This document shows positions 25,478-34,386 of a DNA stretch of 64,000 nucleotides, one piece after another (the stretch's first letter is position 1; each line of letters starts with the position of its first letter). A program made the translations under genes and the position numbers. Under the pieces are notes generated by a model, which saw nothing but the letters and a program-made list of their open reading frames with translations, did not search any database and was not told where the DNA came from. The stretch covers positions 186,001-250,000 of the forward strand of contig CBCTHE010000002.1 of assembly GCA_965146665.1 (NCBI GenBank), written 5' to 3'. This DNA is from Ructibacterium sp965146665 (GTDB lineage Bacteria; Bacillota; Clostridia; Monoglobales; Monoglobaceae).

Positions 25478-27157
25478 ATGAAACTCACAGGCGCGGATAT
25501 CGTAGTGGAATGTATGCTGGAACAGGGTGTTGATACCATCTTCGGCTACCCGGGCGGCACCATTCTAAATATCTATGATTCCCTCTACAAGTACTCTGAT
25601 AAAATCCGTCATATCCTGACGGCCCACGAGCAGGGCGCGGCCCATGCGGCGGACGGCTATGCCAGAAGCAGCGGCAAGACCGGCGTGGTTTTCGCCACAT
25701 CCGGTCCCGGCGCCACCAATCTGGTTACCGGAATTGCCACCGCGTATATGGATTCCATCCCCATGGTCGCAATCACCTGCAACGTGGCCACACCTCTCCT
25801 GGGCAAGGACACCTTTCAGGAGATTGATATTGTCGGCGTAACCATGCCCATCACCAAGCACAACTTTCTGGTGAAGCGGGCAGAGGATATTGCCCCCACC
25901 ATCCGGAGAGCGTTCCGGATTGCCAAATCCGGCCGGCCCGCGCCGGTTCTGGTGGACATCACCAAGGACGCCACCGCCAACATGGCGGAATATGAGCGGG
26001 TAATCCCCGAAAAGATTGACAACTATAAGATTGAGTCCCCGGTCTCTGATTTTGACACTGTGGCACAGATGATCGAAGCGGCAGAACGGCCTGTGATCTA
26101 TGCGGGCGGCGGCATCATTGCGGCGGACGCCGCGCCGGAGCTGAAGAAATTCCAGGCCCTGGCGGACGCGCCCGTAACCCTGGCAACCATGGGTCTGGGC
26201 GGTTTTCCCGCCAGCGACCCGGCCTTTACCGGCATGATCGGCATGCACGGGACCAAGACCACCTCTCTGGCCGTCAAGAACTGCGACCTGCTGATTGCGG
26301 TGGGAGCCCGGTTCTCTGACCGGGTGACCTGTGACACCTCCACCTTTGCCAGAAACGCCAAAATCGTTCAGATTGACGTGGACCGGGCGGAGATTGACAA
26401 AAACGTCAAAACCGATGCCAGTCTGGTCGGGGACGCGAAGGCGGTTCTGGCTGAGCTGATCAAGGTTTTGAAACAGCAGGACCACAAGGACTGGATGGCA
26501 CAGATCGCGGCTTGGAAGGCCGAATACCCCCTGGTCCATTCCCAGGGCGAGGTTCTGACTCCCCAGTGTATTTTAGAGACCCTGTACGACTTTACCCGGG
26601 GCGACGCCATTGTCACAACAGACGTGGGCCAGCACCAGATGTGGACCGCGCAGTTCTACAGCATTGAAAAGCCCCGTCACTTTGTCTCCTCCGGCGGTCT
26701 GGGCACCATGGGCTTCGGCCTGGGCGCGGCCATCGGCGCGCAGGTGGCCAACCCGGACGCCACAGTCATCAACGTGACCGGCGACGGCTGTTTTCACATG
26801 AATATGAACGAGCTTTCCACAGCCGCCAAGGAATCCCTTCCCATTGTTGAGGTCATCATGAACAACAACGTGCTGGGCATGGTCCGGCAATGGCAGAGGC
26901 TCTTCTATGAAAAACGGTTCTCCAATACTACCCTGAACAAAAAGACCAACTACAACATGGTGGCAGAGGGGCTGGGCGCGAAAGCCTTTACCGTGACCTC
27001 CAAATCCGAGCTTGAGGATGCAGTCCGGGCGGCGCTGGAGTGCAGAGATACCCCCACGGTGATCAACTGTATCATTGATCCTGATCAGACCGTTCTCCCC
27101 ATGGTTCCGGGCGGCTCATCCATTGAAGATCCGATTCTGGAAATCGAAATTGACTAA
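25478..27157 (+). CDS. ilvB: Acetolactate synthase, large (catalytic) subunit
   Basis: 559 residues from ATG 25478 (AAAGGAG ten bases upstream). ThDP enzyme: catalytic Glu in ILTAHEQGAAHAADGYAR near residue 46, FAD-binding middle domain, and the ThDP/Mg motif VTGDGCFHMNMNELSTAAKESLPIVEVIMNNN near 435-466. It joins two pyruvates, or pyruvate and 2-oxobutyrate, in the first common step of valine, leucine and isoleucine synthesis. It is first gene of the ilv-leu operon; the regulatory subunit follows 13 bases later. An anabolic rather than catabolic (AlsS) enzyme is indicated by the context. Confidence 0.96.
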   Translation: MKLTGADIVVECMLEQGVDTIFGYPGGTILNIYDSLYKYSDKIRHILTAHEQGAAHAADGYARSSGKTGVVFATSGPGATNLVTGIATAYMDSIPMVAITCNVATPLLGKDTFQEIDIVGVTMPITKHNFLVKRAEDIAPTIRRAFRIAKSGRPAPVLVDITKDATANMAEYERVIPEKIDNYKIESPVSDFDTVAQMIEAAERPVIYAGGGIIAADAAPELKKFQALADAPVTLATMGLGGFPASDPAFTGMIGMHGTKTTSLAVKNCDLLIAVGARFSDRVTCDTSTFARNAKIVQIDVDRAEIDKNVKTDASLVGDAKAVLAELIKVLKQQDHKDWMAQIAAWKAEYPLVHSQGEVLTPQCILETLYDFTRGDAIVTTDVGQHQMWTAQFYSIEKPRHFVSSGGLGTMGFGLGAAIGAQVANPDATVINVTGDGCFHMNMNELSTAAKESLPIVEVIMNNNVLGMVRQWQRLFYEKRFSNTTLNKKTNYNMVAEGLGAKAFTVTSKSELEDAVRAALECRDTPTVINCIIDPDQTVLPMVPGGSSIEDPILEIEID

Positions 27158-27170
27158 GGAGGGGAAAGCA

Positions 27171-27644
27171 ATGACAAGCACGCACGTTTTATCCGTTCTG
27201 GTGGAGAACCACGCCGGTGTCTTAAGCCGGGTCTCCGGGCTCTTTTCCAGACGTATGTATAACATTGACAGCCTGTCCGTGGGCGTCACCGAGAATCCAG
27301 ACGTCTCACGCATGACCATTGTGACCCAGGCTGACGACGATACCCTGAACCAGATCAAAAACCAGCTGGCCAAGCTGGTCAACGTGATTGAAATTACCGA
27401 ACTGCACAAGGATACCGCGGTTCTGCGGGAGCATGTGCTGGTCAAGGTCAGCGCCAGGGATAAAGCCGGGGTCATGCAGATCTGCGACATCTTCCGGGCG
27501 AATATCGTGGATATTTCCCTGGATTACATGACGGCCGAGCTGACAGGCGCACCCAATAAGATCAATGCCTTTATCTCCCTGATGGAGCAGTATGAGGTGC
27601 GCGGGCTGGTGCGCACCGGTCTCACCGGGCTGGTACGCGGATGA
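27171..27644 (+). CDS. ilvN: Acetolactate synthase, small (regulatory) subunit
   Basis: 157 residues from ATG 27171, after AAGGAGGGG. The N-terminal ACT domain starts HVLSVLVENHAGVLSRVSGLFSRRMYNIDSL-like (residues 4-34), and the C-terminal domain begins near 78 (ELVLVKVSARDKAGVMQI-like block). Binding of valine at the ACT dimer interface normally gives feedback inhibition of IlvB. Length is typical of IlvH/IlvN. It is cotranscribed with ilvB. Confidence 0.95.
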   Translation: MTSTHVLSVLVENHAGVLSRVSGLFSRRMYNIDSLSVGVTENPDVSRMTIVTQADDDTLNQIKNQLAKLVNVIEITELHKDTAVLREHVLVKVSARDKAGVMQICDIFRANIVDISLDYMTAELTGAPNKINAFISLMEQYEVRGLVRTGLTGLVRG

Positions 27645-27790
27645 CGTCGGCGCAAGGGCAACCCTGCGCGCTTTGGGCGACCGGATGCCATTCCGGCGAT
27701 CTGGCAGACTGGACCGTACTTTTGGGAATCATGGTGTGCTTCTTATATCGAAAAATAATAATTTTTACATAAATATTGGAGGAATTTAAA

Positions 27791-28786
27791 ATGGCTAAAA
27801 TTTTCTATGCGAGTGATTGTAACCTGGGTCTGCTGAATAACAAGACAGTCGCGATTATCGGTTACGGAAGTCAGGGCCACGCACATGCCCTGAATCTGAA
27901 GGAGAGCGGCGTCAATGTTATCGTCGGCCTGTACGAAGGGAGCAAATCCTGGGCAGTTGCGGAAAAGGCTGGCTTTGAGGTTTATACCGCCGCTGAGGCC
28001 GCCAAAAAGGCTGACCTCATCATGATTCTGATCAACGACGAGAAGCAGGCCAAGCTCTACAAGGAGAGCATTGAGCCGAATCTCACCGCTGGCAAGATTC
28101 TGGCATTTGCACACGGCTTTAACATTCACTTCCAGCAGATCGTCCCGCCGAAGGATGTTGACGTCATCATGATCGCCCCCAAAGGCCCGGGCCACACTGT
28201 CCGCAGTGAGTATGTCGCAGGCAAGGGCGTGCCCTGTCTGGTGGCTGTTGCACAGGATGCTTCCGGCAACGCCTTTGACATTGGTCTGGCCTATGCGGCA
28301 GGCATCGGCGGAAGCCGCGCCGGCGTGCTGGAGACCACCTTTAAGATGGAGACCGAGACCGACCTGTTCGGTGAGCAGGCAGTCCTGTGCGGCGGCGTCT
28401 GCGCCCTGATGCAGGCAGGTTTTGAGACCCTGGTAGAGGCCGGCTATGATCCTCAGAACGCCTACTTTGAGTGCATTCACGAGATGAAGCTGATCGTTGA
28501 CCTGATCTATCACGGCGGATTCACCGAAATGAGAAAGTCCATCTCTGACACCGCAGAATACGGGGACTATGAGATCGGCAAGCGGATCATTACCGAGGAT
28601 ACCAAAAAGGAGATGAAAAAGGTTCTGTCCGAGATTCAGGACGGCACCTTTGCCCGGAACTGGATTGCAGAGAATGCGGTGAACCGTCCGCACTTCAACG
28701 CCACCAGACGGATCAAGGCTGAGCACCAGCTGGAAAAGGTCGGCAAGGAACTGAGAAAGATGTATTCCTGGAACGACGAGAAATAA
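27791..28786 (+). CDS. ilvC: Ketol-acid reductoisomerase (class I)
   Basis: 331 residues from ATG 27791, with TTGGAGG upstream. The Rossmann motif is GYGSQGHAHALNLKESG near residue 21. The C-terminal knotted domain holds the metal ligands (ETDLFGEQAVLCGG near 190, then FECIHEMKLIVDL near 225). It isomerises and reduces acetolactate using Mg and NAD(P)H. The cofactor loop reads VGLYEGSKSW: Tyr-Glu stand where NADPH enzymes usually carry Arg, so cofactor preference may be shifted toward NADH (inference). Confidence 0.96.
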   Translation: MAKIFYASDCNLGLLNNKTVAIIGYGSQGHAHALNLKESGVNVIVGLYEGSKSWAVAEKAGFEVYTAAEAAKKADLIMILINDEKQAKLYKESIEPNLTAGKILAFAHGFNIHFQQIVPPKDVDVIMIAPKGPGHTVRSEYVAGKGVPCLVAVAQDASGNAFDIGLAYAAGIGGSRAGVLETTFKMETETDLFGEQAVLCGGVCALMQAGFETLVEAGYDPQNAYFECIHEMKLIVDLIYHGGFTEMRKSISDTAEYGDYEIGKRIITEDTKKEMKKVLSEIQDGTFARNWIAENAVNRPHFNATRRIKAEHQLEKVGKELRKMYSWNDEK

Positions 28787-28858
28787 TTGATGGGTTTTCC
28801 GGAAAGGGGCAGAGCACACCGCTCCGCCCCTTTCGGCGTACAAAAAGGAGAATTGACT

Positions 28859-30520
28859 ATGAACAGTGATAATATCAAAAGCGGTGCAAACCGCACGCCC
28901 CACCGCTCGCTGATGAAGGCGCTGGGGCTGACTGACGAGGAGATCAGCCGGCCGCTCATCGGTGTAGTGAACTCCCAGAACGAAATCGTCCCCGGCCACA
29001 TCCACCTGGACAACATTGCCCGGGCGGTCAAAGACGGCGTCCGATTGGCGGGCGGCACCCCCATTGAGGTGCCTGCCATCGCGGTCTGCGACGGCATTGC
29101 CATGGGGCATGAGGGAATGAAATACTCCCTGGTCTCCCGGGAGGTCATCGCGGATTCTGTTGAGATCATGGCCAAGGCGCACCAGTTTGACGCGCTGGTC
29201 CTGATTCCCAACTGCGACAAGGTGGTGCCCGGTATGCTGATGGCCGCGGCGCGGCTGAACATCCCCGCCATTGTGGTCAGCGGCGGCCCCATGCTGTCTG
29301 TGAAATTCAAGGGCTGTTACCGGGATTTCAACACCGGCATGGAGGCTGTGGGCGCCTATCAGGCGAAAAGGATCGACGAGGGCCAGCTGGCGGAGCTGGA
29401 AGATGCCGCCTGTCCCACCTGCGGCTCCTGCTCCGGCATGTTTACGGCCAACAGCATGAACTGTCTGTCCGAGGTGCTGGGTATGGCCCTGCCGGGGAAC
29501 GGCACCATCCCGGCTGTGTACTCTGAGCGGATCCGGCTGGCCAAGCAGGCCGGTATGCAGATCATGGAGCTTTTGAGGCGGGATATCCGGCCCCGGGACA
29601 TCATGTCGCCGGACGCCATCTACAATGCCCTGCGGGTGGATATGGCCCTGGGCTGTTCCACCAATTCCATGCTCCATCTTCCGGCCATTGCCCATGAGGC
29701 GGGCGTGTCCTTTACCCTGGACTTCGCGAACCAGATCAGCGCGGACACCCCCAACCTCTGTCACCTGGCGCCGGCCGGCGATCACCATGTGCAGGATCTG
29801 TACGCGGCAGGCGGCGTAACCGCGCTGATGAACGAGCTCTCTAAGAAGGATCTTCTGCGGGAGGACACGCTGACTGTCACCGGAAAGACCCAGGGCGAGA
29901 ACATTGCCGGGCACCCGGTTCTGGACTATGACGTGATCCGTCCCATTGACAATCCCTATTCCGCCACCGGCGGTATCGCGGTGCTCAAGGGCAATCTGGC
30001 GCCGGACGTGTCCGTGGTAAAGCGGAGCGCGGTAGCCGAGGAGATGCTGGTCCATGAAGGCCCGGCCAAGGTCTATGACAGCGAGGAGGAGGCCATTGCG
30101 GCCATCTATGACGGACAGATTGTCAAGGGCGATGTGGTGATTATCCGCTATGAGGGACCCAAGGGCGGGCCGGGTATGCGGGAAATGCTCTCCCCCACCT
30201 CCGCAATCTGCGGCATGGGCCTGGATAAGGACGTGGCCCTGATCACAGACGGCCGGTTCAGCGGCGCCACCCGCGGCGCGGCCATCGGCCATGTCTCCCC
30301 CGAGGCGGCGGAGGGCGGAAATATCGGCCTGGTGAAGAACGGCGACATCATCTCCATTGACATTCCCGCCGGAACCATCAACATGAAGGTCTCGGACGAA
30401 GAATTGGCAAAGCGCCGCAAGAGCTTTGTTCCCAAGGAACCCAAAATTAAGGACGGCGTCCTGCGGAAATATGCGGCCCTGGTCACTTCGGCCTCCACCG
30501 GCGCGGTGCTGAAGGCCTGA
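28859..30520 (+). CDS. ilvD: Dihydroxy-acid dehydratase
   Basis: 553 residues from ATG 28859 (AAAAAGGAG upstream); the in-frame stretch from 28787 is leader. Iron-sulfur cysteines are in PNCDKVVPGM near residue 119 and CPTCGSCSGMFTANSMNCL near 184-202. The C-terminal block GMREMLSPTSAICG near 441 and DGRFSGATRGAAIGH near 464 are diagnostic. It dehydrates dihydroxy acids to the 2-keto acids of valine and isoleucine. Oxygen-sensitive cluster enzyme, which fits an anaerobe. A small GC hairpin precedes it (28804-28831). Confidence 0.96.
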   Translation: MNSDNIKSGANRTPHRSLMKALGLTDEEISRPLIGVVNSQNEIVPGHIHLDNIARAVKDGVRLAGGTPIEVPAIAVCDGIAMGHEGMKYSLVSREVIADSVEIMAKAHQFDALVLIPNCDKVVPGMLMAAARLNIPAIVVSGGPMLSVKFKGCYRDFNTGMEAVGAYQAKRIDEGQLAELEDAACPTCGSCSGMFTANSMNCLSEVLGMALPGNGTIPAVYSERIRLAKQAGMQIMELLRRDIRPRDIMSPDAIYNALRVDMALGCSTNSMLHLPAIAHEAGVSFTLDFANQISADTPNLCHLAPAGDHHVQDLYAAGGVTALMNELSKKDLLREDTLTVTGKTQGENIAGHPVLDYDVIRPIDNPYSATGGIAVLKGNLAPDVSVVKRSAVAEEMLVHEGPAKVYDSEEEAIAAIYDGQIVKGDVVIIRYEGPKGGPGMREMLSPTSAICGMGLDKDVALITDGRFSGATRGAAIGHVSPEAAEGGNIGLVKNGDIISIDIPAGTINMKVSDEELAKRRKSFVPKEPKIKDGVLRKYAALVTSASTGAVLKA

Positions 30521-30592
30521 CACCCACTGTCCGCAGATACATACAAACCAGCAGAACGGCTCTATCAACCTATCATAAAGGAGGCAAAATCC

Positions 30593-31852
30593 ATGGGAAT
30601 GACCATGACACAAAAGATCCTTGCCGCACATGCGGGCCTGGACAGCGTCAAGGCCGGACAGCTGATCCGGGCAAACCTTGACATGGTTCTGGGCAACGAT
30701 GTCACCACCCCGGTGGCCATCAAGGAATTCGAGGCCAATGGCTTTGACAGAGTATTTGACAAGGACAAGATCTCCATTGTCCTTGACCACTTTACCCCCA
30801 ACAAGGATATCAAATCCGCGGAGCACTGCAAATTCTGCCGCACCTTTGCGGAACAGCACAATGTGACCAATTTTTACGATGTGGGCGAGATGGGGATTGA
30901 ACACGCGCTCCTGCCGGAAAAGGGCCTGGTCGCCCCCGGGGAAGCCGTGATCGGCGCGGATTCCCACACCTGTACCTACGGCGCGCTGGGCGCCTTCTCC
31001 ACCGGCGTGGGGAGCACGGACATGGCGGCGGGCATGGCCTCCGGCCAGGCCTGGTTCAAGGTTCCGGCCGCGCTGAAATTCAACCTGACCGGAAAGCCCG
31101 GCAAGTGGGTCTCCGGCAAGGATGTGATCCTGCATATCATCGGGATGATCGGCGTGGACGGCGCGCTGTATCAATCCATGGAATTTACCGGCGAGGGCCT
31201 TCGGCACCTGTCCATGGACGACCGCCTCGCCATGGCCAACATGGCCATTGAGGCCGGCGGCAAGAACGGTATTTTTGAGGTCGACGACATCACCCTTGCA
31301 TACCTGAAGGACAAAGTCAGCCGTCCCTTCACCGCCTATACGGCGGACCCGGACGCGGAATATGAGGCGGTCTATGACATCGACCTGAGCCAGATCAAGC
31401 TGACCGTGGCCTTCCCGCACCTGCCCGAGAATACCCGCACCATTGACGAGGCAGGCGAAGTAAAGATCGACCAGTGCGTAATCGGCTCCTGCACCAACGG
31501 CCGGATTGAGGATCTGCGGACGGCGGCCGAGGTCTTCCGGGGCCGGCATATTGCCAAGCATGTCCGGGCCATCATCATCCCGGCCACCCAGAAAATCTAC
31601 CGCCAGGCCATGAGGGAGGGACTGTTCGATATCTTTATGGATGCCGGCTGCGTCATCTCCACTCCCACCTGCGGCCCCTGTCTGGGCGGGCATATGGGGA
31701 TTCTGGCCAAGGGCGAGCGCGCCATTGCCACCACCAACCGCAACTTTGTGGGCCGCATGGGCCATCCCGAATCTGAGGTCTATCTCTCCGGTCCGGCTGT
31801 GGCGGCGGCTTCCGCGGTGAAGGGCTATATCGCTTCACCGGACGAGATCTGA
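30593..31852 (+). CDS. leuC: 3-isopropylmalate dehydratase, large subunit
   Basis: 419 residues, the length of the HacA/LeuC type made by anaerobes and archaea. Aconitase-fold signature and cluster cysteines are seen at SCTNGRIEDLRTAAEV near residue 299 and TPTCGPCLGGHMGILAKGE near 358. HTCTYGALGAFSTGVGSTDMA near 125 is the substrate block. With LeuD it isomerises 2- to 3-isopropylmalate. The start follows AAAGGAGGCAAAATCC. Distinction from homoaconitase rests on the leu context. Confidence 0.94.
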   Translation: MGMTMTQKILAAHAGLDSVKAGQLIRANLDMVLGNDVTTPVAIKEFEANGFDRVFDKDKISIVLDHFTPNKDIKSAEHCKFCRTFAEQHNVTNFYDVGEMGIEHALLPEKGLVAPGEAVIGADSHTCTYGALGAFSTGVGSTDMAAGMASGQAWFKVPAALKFNLTGKPGKWVSGKDVILHIIGMIGVDGALYQSMEFTGEGLRHLSMDDRLAMANMAIEAGGKNGIFEVDDITLAYLKDKVSRPFTAYTADPDAEYEAVYDIDLSQIKLTVAFPHLPENTRTIDEAGEVKIDQCVIGSCTNGRIEDLRTAAEVFRGRHIAKHVRAIIIPATQKIYRQAMREGLFDIFMDAGCVISTPTCGPCLGGHMGILAKGERAIATTNRNFVGRMGHPESEVYLSGPAVAAASAVKGYIASPDEI

Positions 31853-31896
31853 ACATTCTTCGGGACATATACCCAATGCAAAAGGAGGATTTAGCC

Positions 31897-32382
31897 ATGC
31901 AAGCAAAAGGTAAGGTTCATAAATATATGGATAACGTGGATACGGACGTGATCATCCCCGCCCGGTATCTGAATACCTCCGTGCCCGCAGAGCTGGCGGC
32001 GCACTGTATGGAGGACATTGACGCGGCGTTCGTAAAAAATGTAAAAGAGGGTGACATCATGGTCGCCCATAATAATTTCGGCTGCGGTTCATCCCGGGAG
32101 CACGCTCCCATCGCCATCAAGGCCTCCGGCATCTCCTGTGTCATTGCGGCTACCTTTGCCCGGATTTTCTACCGCAACGCCATCAACATCGGCCTTCCCA
32201 TTATGGAATGCCGCGAGGCCTCTGAGCGGATTGAAAACGGAGACGAGGTTGCCATCGACTTTGACACCGGGATCATAGAAAACCTGACCAAAGGCGAGAC
32301 CTATCAGGCGGAGCCCTTCCCGGACTTTATCAAAGAAATCATCAGCAAAAACGGCTTGCTGAATTCGATCAAAGGAGCATAG
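31897..32382 (+). CDS. leuD: 3-isopropylmalate dehydratase, small subunit
   Basis: 161 residues from ATG 31897 (AAAGGAGGATTTAGCC). The swivelling domain motifs are DNVDTDVIIPARYLN near residue 10 and NNFGCGSSREHAPIAIK near 57. It pairs with LeuC. It ends two bases before leuB, so these genes are tightly coupled. Confidence 0.95.
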   Translation: MQAKGKVHKYMDNVDTDVIIPARYLNTSVPAELAAHCMEDIDAAFVKNVKEGDIMVAHNNFGCGSSREHAPIAIKASGISCVIAATFARIFYRNAINIGLPIMECREASERIENGDEVAIDFDTGIIENLTKGETYQAEPFPDFIKEIISKNGLLNSIKGA

Positions 32383-32384
32383 TC

Positions 32385-33467
32385 ATGGATATTAAATTAG
32401 CTGTAGTCAAGGGCGATGGAATCGGCCCTGAAATCGTAACGGAAGCGGAAAAAATTCTCGATAAAATCGGCGCGCTGTACGGCCACACCTTTGCCTATAC
32501 CGATATTCTGGCGGGCGGCTGTGCCATTGACGCGACCGGGGTTCCCCTGCCTGAGGAATCGGTCGAGACGGCTCTGGCCTCTGACTCTGTACTGCTGGGC
32601 GCGGTGGGCGGACCGAAATGGGACGGCCTGCCCGGAAGCATGCGTCCGGAAAAGGCTCTGCTGGGCCTGCGGAGCAAGCTGGGGCTTTTCGCCAACATCC
32701 GCCCCGCCCGGCTCTACACGGCGCTGGCGGATGCCTGCCCCCTGAAGCCGGAGATCTCCAAGGACGGCATTGATCTGGTGATCGTCCGGGAGCTGACCGG
32801 CGGCCTGTACTTCGGCAAACGGGGCCGCAAAGACGGCGGCGAGCTTGGCGAGACCGCCTTTGACGAGCTGGAATACTCCAAAATGGAAATTGAACGAATC
32901 GGCCGCGTGGCCTTTGATATGGCCCGCAAACGCCGGAAAAAGGTGACCAGTGTGGACAAGGCCAATGTGATTGAAACCTCCCGGCTGTGGCGGGAAACCA
33001 TGCACGAGCTGGCAAAGGAATACAGCGATGTGGAATTTGAGGACATGCTGGTGGATAACTGCGCCATGCAGCTGGTTCGCAATCCTGCCCAGTTTGACGT
33101 GATTGTCACCGAGAATATGTTCGGCGACATCCTCTCGGACGAGGCCAGCATGACAACCGGCTCAATCGGCATGCTTCCCTCCTCCTCTCTGGGCAGCACC
33201 ACCCGCGGCATGTACGAGCCCATTCACGGCAGCGCGCCGGACATTGCGGGCCAGAACAAGGCAAATCCCATTGCCACCATTCTCTCCTGTGCCATGATGC
33301 TCCGTGACAGCTTCAATCTGCTGGATGAAGCCAAGTGCATTGAGGACGCGGTCTCCAGGGTCTTGGACGAGGGCTGGCGGACCGGCGACATCATGGATGA
33401 GGGCGGCAAGCTTCTGGGCACCCGGGAGATGGGCGACAAGGTCGCAGAATATCTTATCAGGGCATAG
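32385..33467 (+). CDS. leuB: 3-isopropylmalate dehydrogenase
   Basis: 360 residues. NAD-dependent beta-decarboxylating dehydrogenase: VVKGDGIGPEIVTEA near residue 6, ELTGGLYFGKRG near 134, VDNCAMQLVRNP near 222, metal-site NMFGDILSDEASMTTGSIGMLPS near 243, and EPIHGSAPDIAGQNKANP near 274. It oxidises and decarboxylates 3-isopropylmalate in the leucine branch. It is the last gene of the operon, before a strong terminator. leuA is not present in this operon. Confidence 0.96.
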   Translation: MDIKLAVVKGDGIGPEIVTEAEKILDKIGALYGHTFAYTDILAGGCAIDATGVPLPEESVETALASDSVLLGAVGGPKWDGLPGSMRPEKALLGLRSKLGLFANIRPARLYTALADACPLKPEISKDGIDLVIVRELTGGLYFGKRGRKDGGELGETAFDELEYSKMEIERIGRVAFDMARKRRKKVTSVDKANVIETSRLWRETMHELAKEYSDVEFEDMLVDNCAMQLVRNPAQFDVIVTENMFGDILSDEASMTTGSIGMLPSSSLGSTTRGMYEPIHGSAPDIAGQNKANPIATILSCAMMLRDSFNLLDEAKCIEDAVSRVLDEGWRTGDIMDEGGKLLGTREMGDKVAEYLIRA

Positions 33468-33621
33468 GCATAGGCATTTGACTGCCTGCCGGAATCTCTC
33501 ACAAATGTTTGCCGGCAGAGCACATCTTCCCCCTCTATTCTGGCAGCGGATTTGGCTTTTTGCCACCCGACGTCAGGATTATTGGAGGGAAGGCGTTTTC
33601 TACCGCAATAATGAAAAAAGG

Positions 33622-33660
33622 AAAAAACGTTATGGAGCCTTTGCCTCCATAACGTTTTTT
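33622..33660 (+). terminator. Terminator of the ilv-leu operon
   Basis: A 16-bp perfect stem, 33622-33637 with 33645-33660 (AAAAAACGTTATGGAG), loop CCTTTGC, ending in TTTTTT. The A-run makes it usable from the other strand too. Confidence 0.93.
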
Positions 33661-33732
33661 ATTCCATGAAATCATAAGAAAACTGCCCTATTCCAATATT
33701 GAGCGTATAAAAGACCGTTGTTTTTCATTACG

Positions 33733-34068
33733 CTATTTTCCCTTGTCATTGTGCTTAATCACAGAGATCAAATCAAAAAGCAGTTTGCGCTGTTTCGGAG
33801 ACAGCTCACGCAGCATGCCGGACAGCTCAGGCTCAAGATACTCGGCCGTTTGAGAGGAAGCGCCGGCCAACAGCTCCGCAGCATCGCAGGAAAGATAATC
33901 TGCCACCTGGGCCAGAGTATCCAAATTGATTTTCGTAATGCCCCGCTCAATCTGACTGATATACCCCACCGTGACCAGCAATGCCTCCGCCATGTTTTCC
34001 TGTGTCTTCTTCTGAGCCTTGCGCCGGGCTTGGATCCTGGAACCAATCAGTTTATAATCCATCGACAT
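33733..34068 (-). CDS. XRE-family helix-turn-helix regulator
   Basis: 111 residues from ATG 34068, after AGGTGATACT. The HTH_3 domain spans about residues 5-63, with RIQARRKAQKKTQENMAEAL, VTVGYISQIERG and LDTLAQVADYLSCDAAELL. The C-terminal tail LSPKQRKLLFDLISVI could be a dimer helix. It diverges from the 31-residue peptide gene. TAGTTAT direct repeats sit between the two genes, so it is a candidate regulator of that peptide and itself. Confidence 0.88.
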   Translation of the reverse strand: MSMDYKLIGSRIQARRKAQKKTQENMAEALLVTVGYISQIERGITKINLDTLAQVADYLSCDAAELLAGASSQTAEYLEPELSGMLRELSPKQRKLLFDLISVIKHNDKGK

Positions 34069-34115
34069 AGTATCACCTATAATCAGTATAATACAAACAG
34101 CAAAACTTATACACA

Positions 34116-34140
34116 TAGTTATATATAAATATTTAGTTAT
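34116..34140. promoter_or_regulatory. TAGTTAT direct repeats, candidate operator
   Basis: TAGTTAT at 34116-34122 and again at 34134-34140, 18 bases apart start to start, just upstream of the -35 at 34146. Spacing of nearly two helical turns would place two proteins on one DNA face. Confidence 0.4.
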
Positions 34141-34145
34141 TACTG

Positions 34146-34174
34146 TTGATTTTTGCCGATTCCTGTGCTATAAT
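34146..34174 (+). promoter_or_regulatory. Promoter of the 31-residue peptide gene
   Basis: TTGATT (34146-34151), 17-base spacer ending TGC, consensus TATAAT (34169-34174): a strong extended -10 promoter. Confidence 0.8.
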
Positions 34175-34252
34175 GTCAATGCTTAAAGCAAGATGTGCGG
34201 TCTGATCCCGTGCACCGGATCCGCCGAAAAAATACAGGGAGGTGTTGGAGGC

Positions 34253-34348
34253 ATGGCACTTTGGATGGAGGTACTGACCCCGTGGATTTTCATTATTCTG
34301 TTTTTTGCCTTTGTAGCGCTGGCGATTTATATGGGAATTCATAAATAA
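34253..34348 (+). CDS. 31-residue single-pass membrane peptide
   Basis: A very short gene with all signals of real expression: promoter 34146-34174, Shine-Dalgarno GGGAGG and GGAGG just upstream of ATG 34253, and a terminator starting two bases after the stop. The peptide has a short polar start (MALWMEVLTPW), a hydrophobic helix of about 17 residues, and a basic end (GIHK). It resembles in size the small accessory subunits of membrane complexes, such as KdpF or CydX, but I see no sequence identity to claim. Divergent XRE gene may control it. Confidence 0.7.
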   Translation: MALWMEVLTPWIFIILFFAFVALAIYMGIHK

Positions 34349-34350
34349 AG

Positions 34351-34376
34351 GATCTCCCGGCTAATGCCGGGAGATC
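34351..34376. terminator. Terminator after the peptide gene
   Basis: GATCTCCCGGC (34351-34361), loop TAAT, GCCGGGAGATC (34366-34376). Perfect 11-bp stem between converging units; the following T-run is weak. Confidence 0.7.
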
Positions 34377-34386
34377 TCAGATATGT

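Noticed and set aside
27743..31765. Open frame of about 1340 codons on the minus strand
   Set aside because: It is antisense to ilvC, ilvD and leuC. Long antisense frames arise from GC-rich third positions; the translation has no domain and no ribosome binding site.
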